64,000 nucleotides of DNA from positions 62,001-126,000 of the forward strand of contig JAKZZE010000031.1 in NCBI GenBank assembly GCA_024220505.1, read 5' to 3'. The translations under genes and the position numbers were made by a program. Numbering within the stretch: the first letter of the stretch is position 1; every line of letters begins with the position of its first letter. This document shows positions 43,720 to 57,217 of the stretch, in pieces. Source of the stretch: Rhizopus arrhizus (lineage: Eukaryota; Mucoromycota; Mucoromycetes; Mucorales; Rhizopodaceae). The notes under the pieces are model-generated. The model did no database searches. It was given only the letters and a program-made list of their open reading frames with translations, and was not told the DNA's origin.

Positions 43720-45708
43720 TCAATTTCCTGTAGCAGAAGGACGTCTCATTTTGACTTTATTTAATTGGGAATCCACTTCATCCAACATTTCTTCCAATTC
43801 ATTAATACGTCTTCGAGGCTTTGACACTCTCCTTGAATGCTCTCCTGACTTTAGAAGGGAGTGAGTTGTGTGTTTTTGATTGACATGACAACTTACTTTT
43901 TTGACCAAGTGAGATGAATCGCTCTCATCGTCTGTCTGTCTCAAGAAATCGTAGGGTTGCCGAGAGTCGTCACTTAATCTTGTGATAAAAGACATGTCAT
44001 CGTCATCATCGTCCTCAAAACATGGTAGAGGTGAAGGAGGGGTTGTAGTTGATTTTATGATAGAAGAATCAGAAGAGGGATGGTATTCTTGTTGTAATAA
44101 TAATAAATCTTGTTGATGAACCATGGGTGGTGAATCATAAATGCTAACTAAAAGCGTTAAAGCTACAAACTAGTCATAGCATGCTGTATTAAACCTTTTC
44201 TTTTCATCCAAATCTTTTCCGTCTGCTTTCAGCATTTGTTCCATTGTATGTCTTAATATTTGTATTTGACGTTGTGAAAATTTGAGATAGTTTTTTAGCT
44301 TACTAATTTCTTCATTTTTACACTGTAATTGGTTGTTGTATGCATAATGCTCTTCTATTGCCTGTTGTTTTATGCTCTTTATTATAAAGTTAATTGCTTT
44401 TTCAGAAAGCATATGCTTTTTACTTACTTTTAACTTTTTCTTCAACTCATTTGAATTGTCTTGATCATTTCCTGATCTACAGCCGAGGTTTATATCAAAG
44501 AAAACGATGAAAAAGAACACGCACTTACTGTAATTCTTCAATTGTTTTTCTTAATTGTTCATTCTCAAGCTAATTGTTGTATTTTAGTTAAAAGAAAGAT
44601 ACTTTTACTATTAAAAACCTTTTCTTGTTCGTAATCTGCTTTAATTCGATCTCTTTCTTCAGTTACTTCATCTGATAAAATATAGAAATAATCCAAATCC
44701 TTTGCAATGGCTGCCAATATACATTAAAACAAAGAAATTTTCTTGATTTAAATCTACCTTCTTTCTGTCCTTGAAGTGAACGAGAAAATGCCTTTTCTTT
44801 TTCTAATTCTTCTTCGAGTGAGCGTATAGCTGTCAACAAGTCATCATTCGTTTTACTGCAGGAACAGGTATTCGTTGGCTCATCCATCTTTGGTGGTAGC
44901 TCATCTATCTTTGGGTTGTCTGTAAGTTTAGATGAGCTTTTTTTATTGGATAAAGAAGCGCTACTTGCACTTTTGCTTAATCTTAAACGAGCAGGCGAGG
45001 GTTGTCTTAGACGAATGTTTTTAGGTGACTTTGATGATTGTTCAGAATTACTTCCAGATGAAGTAGCTGTATATTCTGATCGAATGGATTGATTGCTTTT
45101 ACTTTGTTTAAGTCGAGAAGGTATTTTGGATTCCAATGATTTTCGATGGCTGTTGACTTGTAATGTGGAACTCCTTTTTTGGTATTCTGTTATCGTAATA
45201 TTAGTCATATGGAATGAATCGCTTTTATTGAGCTTTTTACCGCTACTGTTGTTGCTATTATTATTATTGTAGTCTAGATGGGATGAGTGAATAATGATGA
45301 AATGATACATTTTCCCCTTGTACTCTTTCTATACCTGTTTTAATGATCGACTCAGGTACAATGAATTGATTGGTTGTTGTCATTCGTTTCAATTGCTGTT
45401 GCTGCTTTTGACTATCTGCGATTATATGTAAAGAAGCAGAACTTGCTCTATGCTTTAACGAACCACTGTAATCAAAATATGTCAATGTACTTGTACAACA
45501 AATATAAATATTTTGGTACCTTAAATGTTTCATTTGTCTTTCATTTTCAATGACGTTATTAAAAGGGCTGAGAGTCTGTTTATTTTTTTTATCTATGAAA
45601 GAGAGTTGGTTCATTGTTATCATTTGTAAGTAAAAGAAAGGAACCTGTAGCTTTGTTTTGCTTTGCTAGGCCAAATTTTTGCCAAAATCTCGGGGATGAG
45701 GAAGACAT
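43720..45708 (-). CDS. Nine-exon coiled-coil protein of unknown function
   Basis: Exons 45645-45708, 45520-45592, 45335-45465, 44758-45273, 44619-44671, 44529-44569, 44195-44476, 43897-44143, 43720-43848 join in frame to 511 residues. The start is MSSSSPRFWQKFGL. A Ser/Arg-rich basic region (SRLKQSKSN.., RLRQPSPARLRLSKSASS) resembles microtubule- or phosphorylation-rich linkers. It is followed by coiled coils (LTAIRSLEEELEKEKAF; TEERDRIKADYEQEKLENE; the helix before HTMEQML), then an acidic stretch and a last helix (RRRINELEEMLDEVDSQLNKV). I recognise no family. Intron 1 has a weak donor (GTTCCT). Two ACGCGT motifs lie about 450 bp upstream. Confidence 0.75.
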
Positions 45709-46277
45709 GAGAATAAGAAAAAAGTGTAGGAGAAAGAAAAAAGAAAGAGACAGCCCCCTTTGTGATTCTTTTAAGAGTTGGACGATTTGTACTACATGTA
45801 ATTTCCTGTTATTTTCTTTTTTATACATAAAAAGGGTCTCTCTCTTTACGTTTTGTAACAAGTCTACCCCTTTTATTCTGCTCCTTTTCAATTCCACTCC
45901 TTTTGACACCATTTTGCTAAAAAGGAAGCTGTCCTTAATAAAGCAGTCAATTCCAGAGTTTTGAATACTCTTATTATAGAAAGAGGGCTGTACTAAATAT
46001 AAAAAAGCAAAAAAGTATGTGTATCACCATGCATGCGCATATTAATTGAAGAGTGCATGTAAACAATTTTATGTGCGTTCATCATTTTTTTTATATATAA
46101 AAGTAGTCTCTTTTCCAAAGCAAAAATAAAGGCAATAAAAAATATAAAAGACGCGTTAAAGGCTATTTACGCGTTTTGTTATTAAACCAGATTTTTGTAT
46201 ATTTTTATATACGTTGAGAGGGTATAAAAGCAAAATAAAATGTCTTTAATATTCTAATCACATCTCTTTCTCTCTTG
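45709..46277. other. Region between coiled-coil gene start and velvet gene end
   Basis: About 570 bp, promoter of the minus-strand coiled-coil gene and 3' side of the velvet gene. Besides the two ACGCGT sites there is a TATA-like stretch near 46093. Otherwise AT-rich. Confidence 0.5.
46151..46174. promoter_or_regulatory. Pair of ACGCGT motifs (MCB-like)
   Basis: ACGCGT occurs at 46151-46156 and 46169-46174. This is the core bound by the MBF G1/S factor in yeasts. The sites lie 443-466 bp upstream of the coiled-coil gene and 104-127 bp past the end of the velvet gene. Function is inference. Confidence 0.4.
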
Positions 46278-47712
46278 TCAATCTCTTGTATCTTTCTTTT
46301 TGTTTTTTAATCCAGAAGGATCTTTACGAACGGGTATCTTTATCCCTTGCCTTGCAAAACATATTGATAAAGGAGAAGCCTCTATTACACCTTTTAGATG
46401 ACTTATTCAACAAATGTAAGTTTACTTACGAACAACACCAGGGTATTTCTTAGCCGTGTAGACTGTAAATGGATCTGAATAAACTGACTTGATGACTTGA
46501 GACAATGCTTCTGTATTCACACTATGTGCATAAGGTCTACACATCCACTATTAAATAAATAAAAAACAAGGAGTCAATCATACTTACGACCCTACATCAA
46601 CCAGCGAAAATTTTAAACGAAAGGTTCCTTCTGTTCTTAGACTGATATCATGAAAGATGAAGAAAATACCAAGTTTATCATCTAAATCGTACAACTTGTT
46701 GGCCGAAACAACTGATGATCCAACCAAATTCTTTAATCGACTTGTCCTTGGGTTTTTATTGTCATCTGATGAAGAAAAGACGACGACTTGAGATACAGGA
46801 ACAGAGTTACCCATTTTAGAATTATTGCTTGCTGAAGTAGCTGGTTCACCTGTTTGTAAGCAAGAATCACACAAGACGACCAGAAAGGTAACATCAAATG
46901 CTCTACAAAGTAATAAGTTAATACATTCATTAAAGTACATTATTATTTCATACTCGGGATCAACGTCATGGCCTTCTCTGTCTGTCACAAATAATTGAAG
47001 GATAGGTGCAGGCACAATGGGTCTTCTGTCTTTATCACCAAATCCACACATCCTTGCACGGGCAGGCTGTTGAACGATTTTTAAATCATAAACTAACCTA
47101 TTAGAAAAGCAGGTTAGCTAAGAGAAATAGTAGGTTGAGTTGGATCTACCTCTCTCTTTGGCTAACTTCAGCATTGGAAGGTTTATGGAATTTATCCAAT
47201 TTATGCTGTCCATGAGGAGAAAGCTCTTTGAATGACCGATCAGATCCATTATTCGCTTTAGCAAGATTAATAAGCTCACTAAAAATATCTTGTTCTTGTC
47301 TCGGCTGAGTATAAAAGGTAGACAAGGGACCAAAGTTTGACATGAGCTCATTGGGATCTTGGTCATTCAACAACAAGTTTTCTTGGGTATTGTTATTATT
47401 GTTGTACCCAAACGGGTTCGTACTACTGCTGCCTGTAAAACCTGTTGCAGGTGGTCGCTCTGACAATAATGGTTGCGGTTCTAAAAATGGCTGCTTATGA
47501 AACAATGACTGATCTAGCATAGATGGGGTATGCAAATCAATCGGTTCATGAAAGTGTGTTGAATGGTCTGAATAGAATGGATTAAAATCTAATTGGTAAG
47601 AAGCTGTCACTTGTGGATGAAAGTCTAGCTCCGATGTAGGAAGTTGCAATTGATCTTGTTCACTGGGCTGCGGTATATAATAATTATCTAAGTCTTCATT
47701 TATATTGTTCAT
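46278..47712 (-). CDS. Velvet-domain regulatory protein
   Basis: Five exons (47150-47712, 46954-47097, 46588-46902, 46430-46536, 46278-46390), 413 residues. The first 190 residues are Gln/Asn/Pro-rich and disordered. The velvet domain follows: LKIVQQPARARMCGFGDKDRRPIVPAPILQL, a central loop with Ser/Asn insert (about residues 250-290), GIFFIFHDISLRTEGTFRLKF, then VYSDPFTVYTAKKYPGVVR and FARQGIKIPVRKD. Velvet proteins are fungal transcription regulators with an NF-kB-like DNA-binding fold that link development with metabolism. The domain is closest in layout to VelB/VosA-type members, but I cannot name the orthologue. Confidence 0.9.
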
Positions 47713-49221
47713 GTTGTATTATAGAAGATCAATAGCATAACTGGTGTCGCACAGAGAACAAAAAAGTTTTATTTTTTTTTTCTTTTTATACAAAAGAGAG
47801 AAAGGGAGGGAAGAGAGAAAAAAAAGAAAAAGAAAAAAAAAAAGAAAATATTTTTGAACTATAAAAAAATATTTTTTAATGGGTTTTTTTGAATTGTGCT
47901 ACTGGTTTATAATAATCTTTGACTAACAAAAAGCATAAACACGTAATTATAATTCCTCTTTTTAATTAGTGATATTCTTTTAAGAAACTTTTCATTTTAC
48001 AGATATATTATTTTACCTCTATTTTATCGTAATTTGTCTTTTTTGTCGAGTTTTTATTATTATGCTTATTATCCTTGTAGTATTTATGAAATAAGTAGGG
48101 TCGATGCTGCTTTGTTCTCAATATGTCATAGCATCTCCGATAGAACAATACGTACAGATTATAAGTTTATTTGTCTTTTAGGTGTAAAGAATAAAAGGTA
48201 AAATTATACAAGCAGTAGGTTAAAGCATTTTTTTTTTTACTGGTTGGTTCCATAACCAATAAAAAAATTAGCCAATTTACTATTTTCAAAAAAAGGAAAG
48301 AAAAAGGAAAAGAAAAAGAAAAGAAAAGTAAAAGAAGAAAAAGAAAACTAAAGATTTAAATACAAAAAAAGGGGGGAAAGAGAACACGGAACAAACTAAA
48401 TCAAGTAAAGCATTATTTTTATAGTACTTTGTTCGGAACAAGACAAACTTAGACATGAGTATCTCTTTAATGAAAATAAGGATCGGTTGTCATATATTAA
48501 AGTATCACAGCGGACCTCGGTTACCAAGTTGTTGGTTCATCCAATCGTATTTTTGTGGCTTCGGCCGATAAAATGAAGGTATTTATTTGGTAAAGAAAAA
48601 GAACCTATCGAAAGCCTTCGATGATGGAAAAGGGATGACTGCGAAAAAAAAACTTGTATGGAAAAACAATTAGGTCTTTTAAGGTAAGCGTTATATGTCA
48701 TTGGTTGAAACAAAGATAGAAATCCTTTCTGTACAAAAATGGAAAAACAAGCTGGAAAAATTTAATTTTTCTAGAATAAACTATCAGTGTTTTTCCGAAT
48801 CAGGTAATAAGCCATTGTAAGATTTATTAAAAATGTTTAACCTACCCTTCATTTGTTTTAGAAAAAAAGAAAACAAACTTGAATACATTTGCTATCCCCT
48901 TTCCTTTACATCAAAAGTCTTTTTAATCGTAAAAAAATTTTTTTTTCCAAATTCAAACTAAAGTTTTAGTAAAAGAAAAAGAAAATATACAATTTTTTTT
49001 TAAATTGCATAAGCTCATGTTTTATGATAAATAAAAGGAAAGAAAAAGGTCAAAAAAATCTGATAAGAATTACAAATGAGTTATAAATTTGCAAGCTAAA
49101 CCAGTCACTGATGATTGAATGATTTGATGCATCTGATAAATCATTTATCTTCCGCAGTCAAATTATTTATCAGATTTTTTCAAGAATCTGATAAACCTCT
49201 TTTTTTTCAGCTCTTTTACTC
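47713..49221. promoter_or_regulatory. 1.5-kb divergent region between velvet and PCS-like genes
   Basis: AT-rich, with purine-rich A/G tracts at about 47800-47860 and 48290-48370. Both flanking genes start here and point outwards. The right end carries a dense set of GATA motifs (49025-49194). No ORF or RNA gene is recognised. Confidence 0.6.
49025..49194. promoter_or_regulatory. Cluster of six TGATAA/AGATAA sites upstream of PCS-like gene
   Basis: TGATAA at 49025, 49061, 49134 and 49189; reverse-strand AGATAA at 49145 and TGATAA at 49167 (start positions). The last two sites form a perfect inverted repeat, TTTATCAGATT (49166-49176) and AATCTGATAAA (49185-49195). WGATAR is the binding site of fungal GATA factors (iron and nitrogen control). 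The cluster ends 27 bp before the ATG. Confidence 0.6.
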
Positions 49222-50211
49222 ATGGCATCTCGTACAATCACATCTTGCTTGAAATTAAAACTTTTTAAAAAGAACAACTCCATATTAAATAACAGAACGA
49301 GTATTTTTCCTGGCTCACAAGCATTTTTACGACAAGCGACAACAAGCTCTGTCTTTTTGGACACAATGGTTTCAAGGCCAAATCATTTTCAATTTTTTGA
49401 TAAACAATCCCAAAAGCAAGATGTTTTCTTGGTCAACTTTACTTCTCCAGAAGGCAAGAGACTTTTTAGAGGAGCCATGGTTCAAGGGCAAGCAGAATCC
49501 TTTTTCAAACTTGTCGGCAATTTTTCTTCACAGTCTTCTCTTACTCAAGGTGGAGTCAGTTCTCGTAAGTAACAAGATGACAAGAAGACTTCTTATTCAA
49601 TCTTTTGTTGTATTAGTTGCCATGGTATTGAACGCACTTGAAATTGATCCAAAAAGAATTTGGAAAGGCAATTGGCGCTGGTTTTCATGTATGTAACATA
49701 AAAGTCAATTGATGGATTCATAACCGTCTTCATAGCTGAACAAATGAAAACATGCTCATCCGCAGAGTCTATAGGGGAACAAGGTATTCCCTTTGACGAA
49801 TTCACCTGTCTGGCTCAGCACTACTGCCACGTAGAACCTTATCGTGCACAAGGATATCAAGACTTTCTTTCTCGTCTTGAATCAGTCACTTCCAACACAA
49901 CAAACCAAATCGTCGTTCACTACTCTCGATCTGCCCTTGGTCAACCAGACCATGTGGCTCAGTTCAGTCCTATTGGTGGCTATAATAAAAATGAAGATCA
50001 AGTGTTGATCATGGATGTCGCTCGTGGTAAATACCCAAGTGTATGGGTCAAGACAAAGGACCTTTACAATGCCATGGTGGCGAAAAGCAGAGAAGAAGCT
50101 GGACGTAGTCGCGGTTATTTCATTTTGAGTAATAAGGAAGATGAAAAGAGTACCCGTGCTGCTGTCAAGTTGAAATGCAAAGACTGTACTCGTCAATGCC
50201 ATTCAAAATAA
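49222..50211 (+). CDS. Phytochelatin-synthase-like protein lacking the catalytic Cys and His
   Basis: Three exons (49222-49564, 49617-49688, 49736-50211), 296 residues. The N-terminus (MASRTITSCLKLKLFKK..) is basic and Ser-rich, like a mitochondrial presequence. From residue about 70 it follows the phytochelatin synthase domain: TSPEGKRLFRGAMVQGQAESFFKL, AMVLNALEIDPKRIWKGNWRWF, QFSPIGGYNKNEDQVLIMDVARGKYP. The family enzyme is a papain-like gamma-glutamylcysteine transpeptidase with a Cys-His-Asp triad. Here the Cys position (normally AYCGL) reads TQGGV, and the His position (GHFSPIGGY) reads AQFSPIGGY; the Asp (MDVAR) is kept. All splice sites are standard and the frame is clean, so this is a pseudoenzyme candidate rather than a broken gene. 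The tail has CKDCTRQC. Confidence 0.87.
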
Positions 50212-50659
50212 TCCTTTTTGTCCTATAGAATATTCCCCCTCTTTCTTTCATCCCTCTCATTTCATTGCTTGTATTATACTATTTTGCATTCTTTTTTTAA
50301 TAAAACTGAAAAATAAAAATTCCGAACCGAACTAAACCGGGCTTATCCGGAGATCACTTGTAAAAATAACACCGGACAAATTGAAAATGAAAAAAAGACT
50401 GAATGTGGGGGGTAGGGACGACTTGGGGGGAGTCAGTGAGGCAACTTTCATGAACAAACAGACAATCGGGTTCAATCTTCCTCTCTCTTGCGTATTTATA
50501 AAGTAATGTATCATGATAATAAAAACAGATGAAAAAGGACAAGAGGGATGGGATGGATGGAAAGGATGGATGTGGGACGACATGAAAAAAAAGGAGAAAA
50601 GCGACAGGAAGAAATAGTGAGATTAACTCCATTCATTAGACTTGAGCCAATAAATAAAC
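50212..50659. promoter_or_regulatory. Intergenic region and uL22 promoter
   Basis: About 450 bp. A pyrimidine-rich stretch after the PCS-like stop and an AATAAAA near 50298 may end that transcript. No further motif is identified before the uL22 ATG. Confidence 0.4.
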
Positions 50660-51386
50660 ATGGTCAGATACGCTGCTACACCCTCCAACGCCGCCAAGGG
50701 TAAACATATTTAAAAAAAAAGAGAGATCAAAACGAGATATTGAACAGTACTGACATGTTGTGATAGCTGCCAAGTCCAGAGGTTCTTACCTCCGTGTTCA
50801 CGTATGTCACAAAAAGTTTTTTTTTTTTTTTTTTGGCTAACATCTTGTAGTTCAAAAACACCCACGAAGTTGCTGTTGCTATTCAAGGCATGAAGTTGAG
50901 CAAGGCCTATGCTTACCTCAACAACGTCAAGGAACACAAGCAATGTATTCCTTTCCGTAAATTCAACGGTGGTGTGGGTCGTACCGCTCAAGCCAAGGAA
51001 TTCGGTACCACTCAAGGTCGTTGGCCCGTCAAGTCTGTCAAGTTCATCCTTGACCTCTTGAAGAATGCTGAAAGCAATGCCGAGGTAAATAAGACCAAAA
51101 GAGTATTAAGCGGATATTGACAGCTGTCGGTTAGGCTAAAGGTTTGAATGTCGAAGAGCTCGCTATCTCTAGCGTCATTGTCAACCAAGCTCCCAAGCAC
51201 CGTCGTCGTACTTACCGTGCTCACGGTAGAATCAACCCTTTCATGTCTTCTCCTTCTCACATTGAAGTCATCCTTACCGAAAAGGAAGAAGTCGTTCCTC
51301 GTGCTACTGACAAGAAGGTTGTCAAGCTCAACGCTCGTCAATTGGCCCGTAACGCTCGTCTCTTGGCTGGCAAGACCCGTGCTTAA
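50660..51386 (+). CDS. RPL17: Ribosomal protein uL22 (L17)
   Basis: Four exons (50660-50699, 50767-50801, 50851-51084, 51135-51386), 186 residues against 184 in yeast. Family sequence throughout: [57 protein letters not shown], the [22 protein letters not shown] loop that lines the exit tunnel, and a basic C-terminus. It is a 60S subunit protein. The second intron carries a 16-T run before its acceptor. Codon use is as biased as in the uL13 gene. Confidence 0.98.
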
Positions 51387-51625
51387 GCATCTTTTTTTTT
51401 TTAAAAAAAAAAAATAAAAAGCCAAGTTTTTTCCAGACTGTAAAAAATATAAATTTGGTACAAGTGAACTTGAAGGATCATTCACTTTGAGGACTACATG
51501 TAAAAGAAATGGGTGAAACCCGTCTTTTGGATACGGTGAATAATAAGCCACGATAAGGTTTAAAAATAGACCAACGATTTTTTATATGTACAAAAAAAGA
51601 ATGAATAATAACAAAAGAAAAATAC

Positions 51626-54236
<2,611 letters not shown>

Positions 54237-54518
54237 GGTCTATTTCGATAAAGAAGAGCAACAATAAAAAAAGAAGGCACACGTTTAATTTTTTTTTTCA
54301 AGTCACAGTTTCTTGTTCTTCACTGTACGCAATCAAAAAGAAGATAAAGCCAAAGTGGATTCACTGTTTGTTCTTTTTAATGCTAGAGTTCATCTTTTTC
54401 TACAAAAAGAGAGAAATCCTTGCAGAGTTAAATTGAATCTTGGAGATTTCTTGATATCCGCTTTTTTTTAAACTAACCAAACTCAAAACGAACATGATGT
54501 GTTTTATTAAAGTTTTCT

Positions 54519-54549
<31 letters not shown>

Positions 54550-54780
54550 CTTAAACAAAAGGAATGTATTGTATACAGAGATCATGAGTGGATGTGATTT
54601 CAAAAGAGTAAATTGAAATGATAAACTTTGATTTTTTATTTGTGTATTTATTTTTGCTATGCATTTATATATTAAGGAAAACAAAATAAAATATTTTATT
54701 CTTGTTTTGTTTTGGTCTAAAAGACAACGCCCTTTCTTTCTTGGATTGATTGTCTGGAGAAAAAACAGAGTTTGTTCTTT
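54237..54780. promoter_or_regulatory. Divergent region between MCM5 and the DysF peroxin
   Basis: About 540 bp with a T run of nearly 30 at about 54520-54549. The MCM5 promoter lies at the left side and the peroxin promoter at the right. No ACGCGT motif was found next to MCM5. Confidence 0.5.
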
Positions 54781-55719
54781 ATGATGTCTGACTGTGATTG
54801 TTTGAGACGACTTGAAAGTGTTCAAGGCATGATTCATCCTGTCGCCTTCATCCTTCGTCTTGTCCGATGGAAACAGTCTTGGTCTTTTCTATTCTTTATG
54901 ACTTGGTTATTTTACTACAAGTACATCTTGTGTCTACTTCCCATCCTCCTCTTTCTTCACTCACCACCCCCACTCCGAGAATCAGTGGACGAGATCAACC
55001 AGGCGATTGACTTTCTTCAGCAAGCAATCCAACCCATCTCATCCAGACAACGCGTTTTCCTCGGCCTCCTGTTCTCTTTGGCCTGGATCGACAGTGTGAT
55101 GCGGTCCACGCTGACCTTGGTCTGGTGTTCGATCTGGGTCATCATGTGTCTCACCAGTCAGTGTTCAATCGCCCTTCAGGCCGCTCTCTGTTTTCGTCCA
55201 GAGAGAATAGAGACCGAGCAGGCGACAGAAAGATATTATTGCTTTGAATTGCATCACCATCAACGCTGGTGGTTTGGTACGGGCTGGGGTCACTTTTTGC
55301 TACCTCAAGACCCACCTGCATGGTAAAAAGAAAAAAAAAAGAAAAGAGGGACGTGAATTAATGTGTGCAAGGGGAGAAATAGGTCAGATAGACATCTGGA
55401 ACCTACCTGGTCTCTCGATCAATTCAAATTACCACCTCCTACCAGGTCAGGTCCACCCGATCAAGAGAATCGACAGTGTTATGTGACTTGGGTCTGGGTA
55501 GATCCAGAGTGGCAAAGGAAGGAAGGGTGGCAATACGGAGATGGGGAGTGGAAGGGATGGTCTGATAGAGAAACATCGACAAGAAGAGAGAGATGGTATC
55601 GATTTGCAAAAAGAAAAGAATGTTGGGTACAACTGGAAGAAGAAAAGAGGATGAGTGAAGACGAGTGGGATCAATCTACTTTTGTAGAGTGGAATTATTT
55701 CAAACAAGACAGTATTTAA
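54781..55719 (+). CDS. Pex23/Pex30-type peroxin with DysF domain
   Basis: Two exons (54781-55322 and 55383-55719), 292 residues. The first ATG is at 54781. The N-terminal half has hydrophobic hairpins (WSFLFFMTWLFYYKYILCLLP.. and VFLGLLFSLAW .. TLVWCSIWVIMCL) like the reticulon-type membrane part of Pex30-family proteins. The C-terminal half is a DysF domain: HQRWWFGTGWGHFLLPQDPPAW|SDR across the intron, then VTWVWVDPEWQRKEGWQYGDGEWKGW and RRERWYRFAKRKE. Family members shape ER and peroxisome membranes and control peroxisome number. It is short for the family and ends 14 bp before the stop of the opposing gene. Confidence 0.8.
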
Positions 55720-55733
55720 TAAAATAGTGTTTT

Positions 55734-56850
55734 CTATTTTTTATTTTCTTGATCTAAAATACATTCAAGTGTCTTTACCCAAGCTTGATGTGCATCAGGG
55801 TTTAAACATTGTATCTTTATGGATCGATTGGGTGTCTTGATGACAATGTTTGGTATCTGGTGATGTTCTATCAATTTGAATGATAACACTCTTGCTATCA
55901 ATATGCATCAGATACTTTCCTCCTTTCCTTATTCTATTTCATTATGTTTACCATTCTTTATCGAATCCGCTGGATAGACACCAGGTTCTTGTGTGCTCCA
56001 ATAGATGATTTGACTGTAAGGATGGAGCCAAAAGAATCTTAAATGTCGATTTTCAGACATGCCCCGACCCAGCCTGTTGCGTGTATACTTCCACATCCAA
56101 TCACCCACCACAGTTTGAGTAAACATCTCGGTCTTGACTTGATCATCAGAAGCTTGACTGAGTGAGGAGGATGTGTTTGGGTTGATGAACAGAGGAGGAT
56201 TGGATAAGGATGAATAGATTGTCGGTTTGGATTCATAAACATCCCTTGCTCGTTTCTTTTCTTGAAGAGAGACGCTAAGGATCTCTGGTGACACAGCACA
56301 TGAAGATGTCTTTTTGGGTACTGGTTCCCTTGATGAGGATGGTCGGAGGCCTTGTTTATCTTTTGAGTAACAAGTGGATGGAGAAGGTGTACGTGGTAAA
56401 CAAGATTCACTACTGGAATAAATCATGGTGTCAATGGAAGAGAAAGCGACTGAGCCCTCTTGCCCATGGTTGGATGAATGTGGATCGAGCAAGGGTGGAA
56501 CAGAGGTGGGTTGAGATGGACCAAAGGAGGATGAAACCAAGTCCTCTGCACATCGTTCTCTCTCGGGCTTTTTAAAAGACATGTCCAGTTTCTTGACTGA
56601 AGAGTGAAGATAAGGAGAATGCTGAAAGTGATCTTTCAATTCGGATAGTTCCTGTTCATGTTCTTGTTCTCTTCTTTTCAATTGAGCTTCCCATCTCGCA
56701 TTCAGCTGTTTTATCTCTTCTGCCCTTTTCCTTTCATGTTCTGAATTCAATCGATCCAATTTCAGTGTGAGTTGATGGATCGTGTTTGATAATTCTTGAT
56801 TTTTCAATTCAAGTCTGTTTATCTCTTCCCTTTGTCTTTCTACCCACTCA
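55734..56850 (-). CDS. Coiled-coil protein with Mcp5/Num1-type PH domain (5' end unresolved)
   Basis: Segments up to 56850-55952 and 55894-55734. A coiled coil (ERQREEINRLELKNQELSNT.. about 75 residues) is followed by a Ser/Pro-rich linker and a C-terminal PH domain: TQTVVGDWMWKYTRNRLGRG..HLRFFWLHPYSQIIYWS, then across the intron ARVLSFKLIEHHQIPNIVIKT and the final helix AHQAWVKTLECIL. This is the PH type found in cortical dynein anchors of fungi (Num1, Mcp5), which bind plasma-membrane phosphoinositides. No ATG fits the 5' end; a CAG acceptor at about 56850 suggests an upstream exon beyond the T-rich tract. At about 350 residues visible it is much shorter than Num1. Confidence 0.72.
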
Positions 56851-56867
56851 AGATCTGTGTCATGCAA

Positions 56868-56975
56868 AAAAAAAACATTGAAAAGAAAAATTATTAATTT
56901 TCATAAAAAATGATTCCCTTTTTTATATTTTTCTCCTGATGATCTGTCATCAGAAAAAGAGGAGGGGGAAAGGGG

Positions 56976-57013
<38 letters not shown>

Positions 57014-57217
57014 TTGTTTTGTTCAACTATTTTTTTTTTGTTTTGTTTTGCTTTGTTTTGATTATTAATATTATTTTTCACATAGAGTCCATGTGAATAA
57101 TATAGAATGGGTAAAAAAGGTCAATTTATTTAGTTATGCATTCAAATCAAGACGAATGCAGGTCACCGCAAGATCATCCACCGCTCTAATTCCCCCTGTT
57201 TTAATTTACGCATCGGT
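56868..57217. repeat. Poly-T tract and (TTTTG)n-like repeat between two genes
   Basis: A run of 34 T at 56977-57010 is followed by TTTTG-type repeats to about 57060. The rest is upstream sequence of the PH gene and 3' sequence of the PDI gene. A missing 5' exon of the PH gene may lie here. Confidence 0.7.

Noticed and set aside
48480..48590. Possible tRNA or small RNA (GGTTCATCC box)
   Set aside because: No clover-leaf can be drawn and no A box is present.
54400..54837. Minus ORF of 145 codons upstream of the peroxin gene
   Set aside because: It crosses a poly-Lys run made by the T tract and has no family features.
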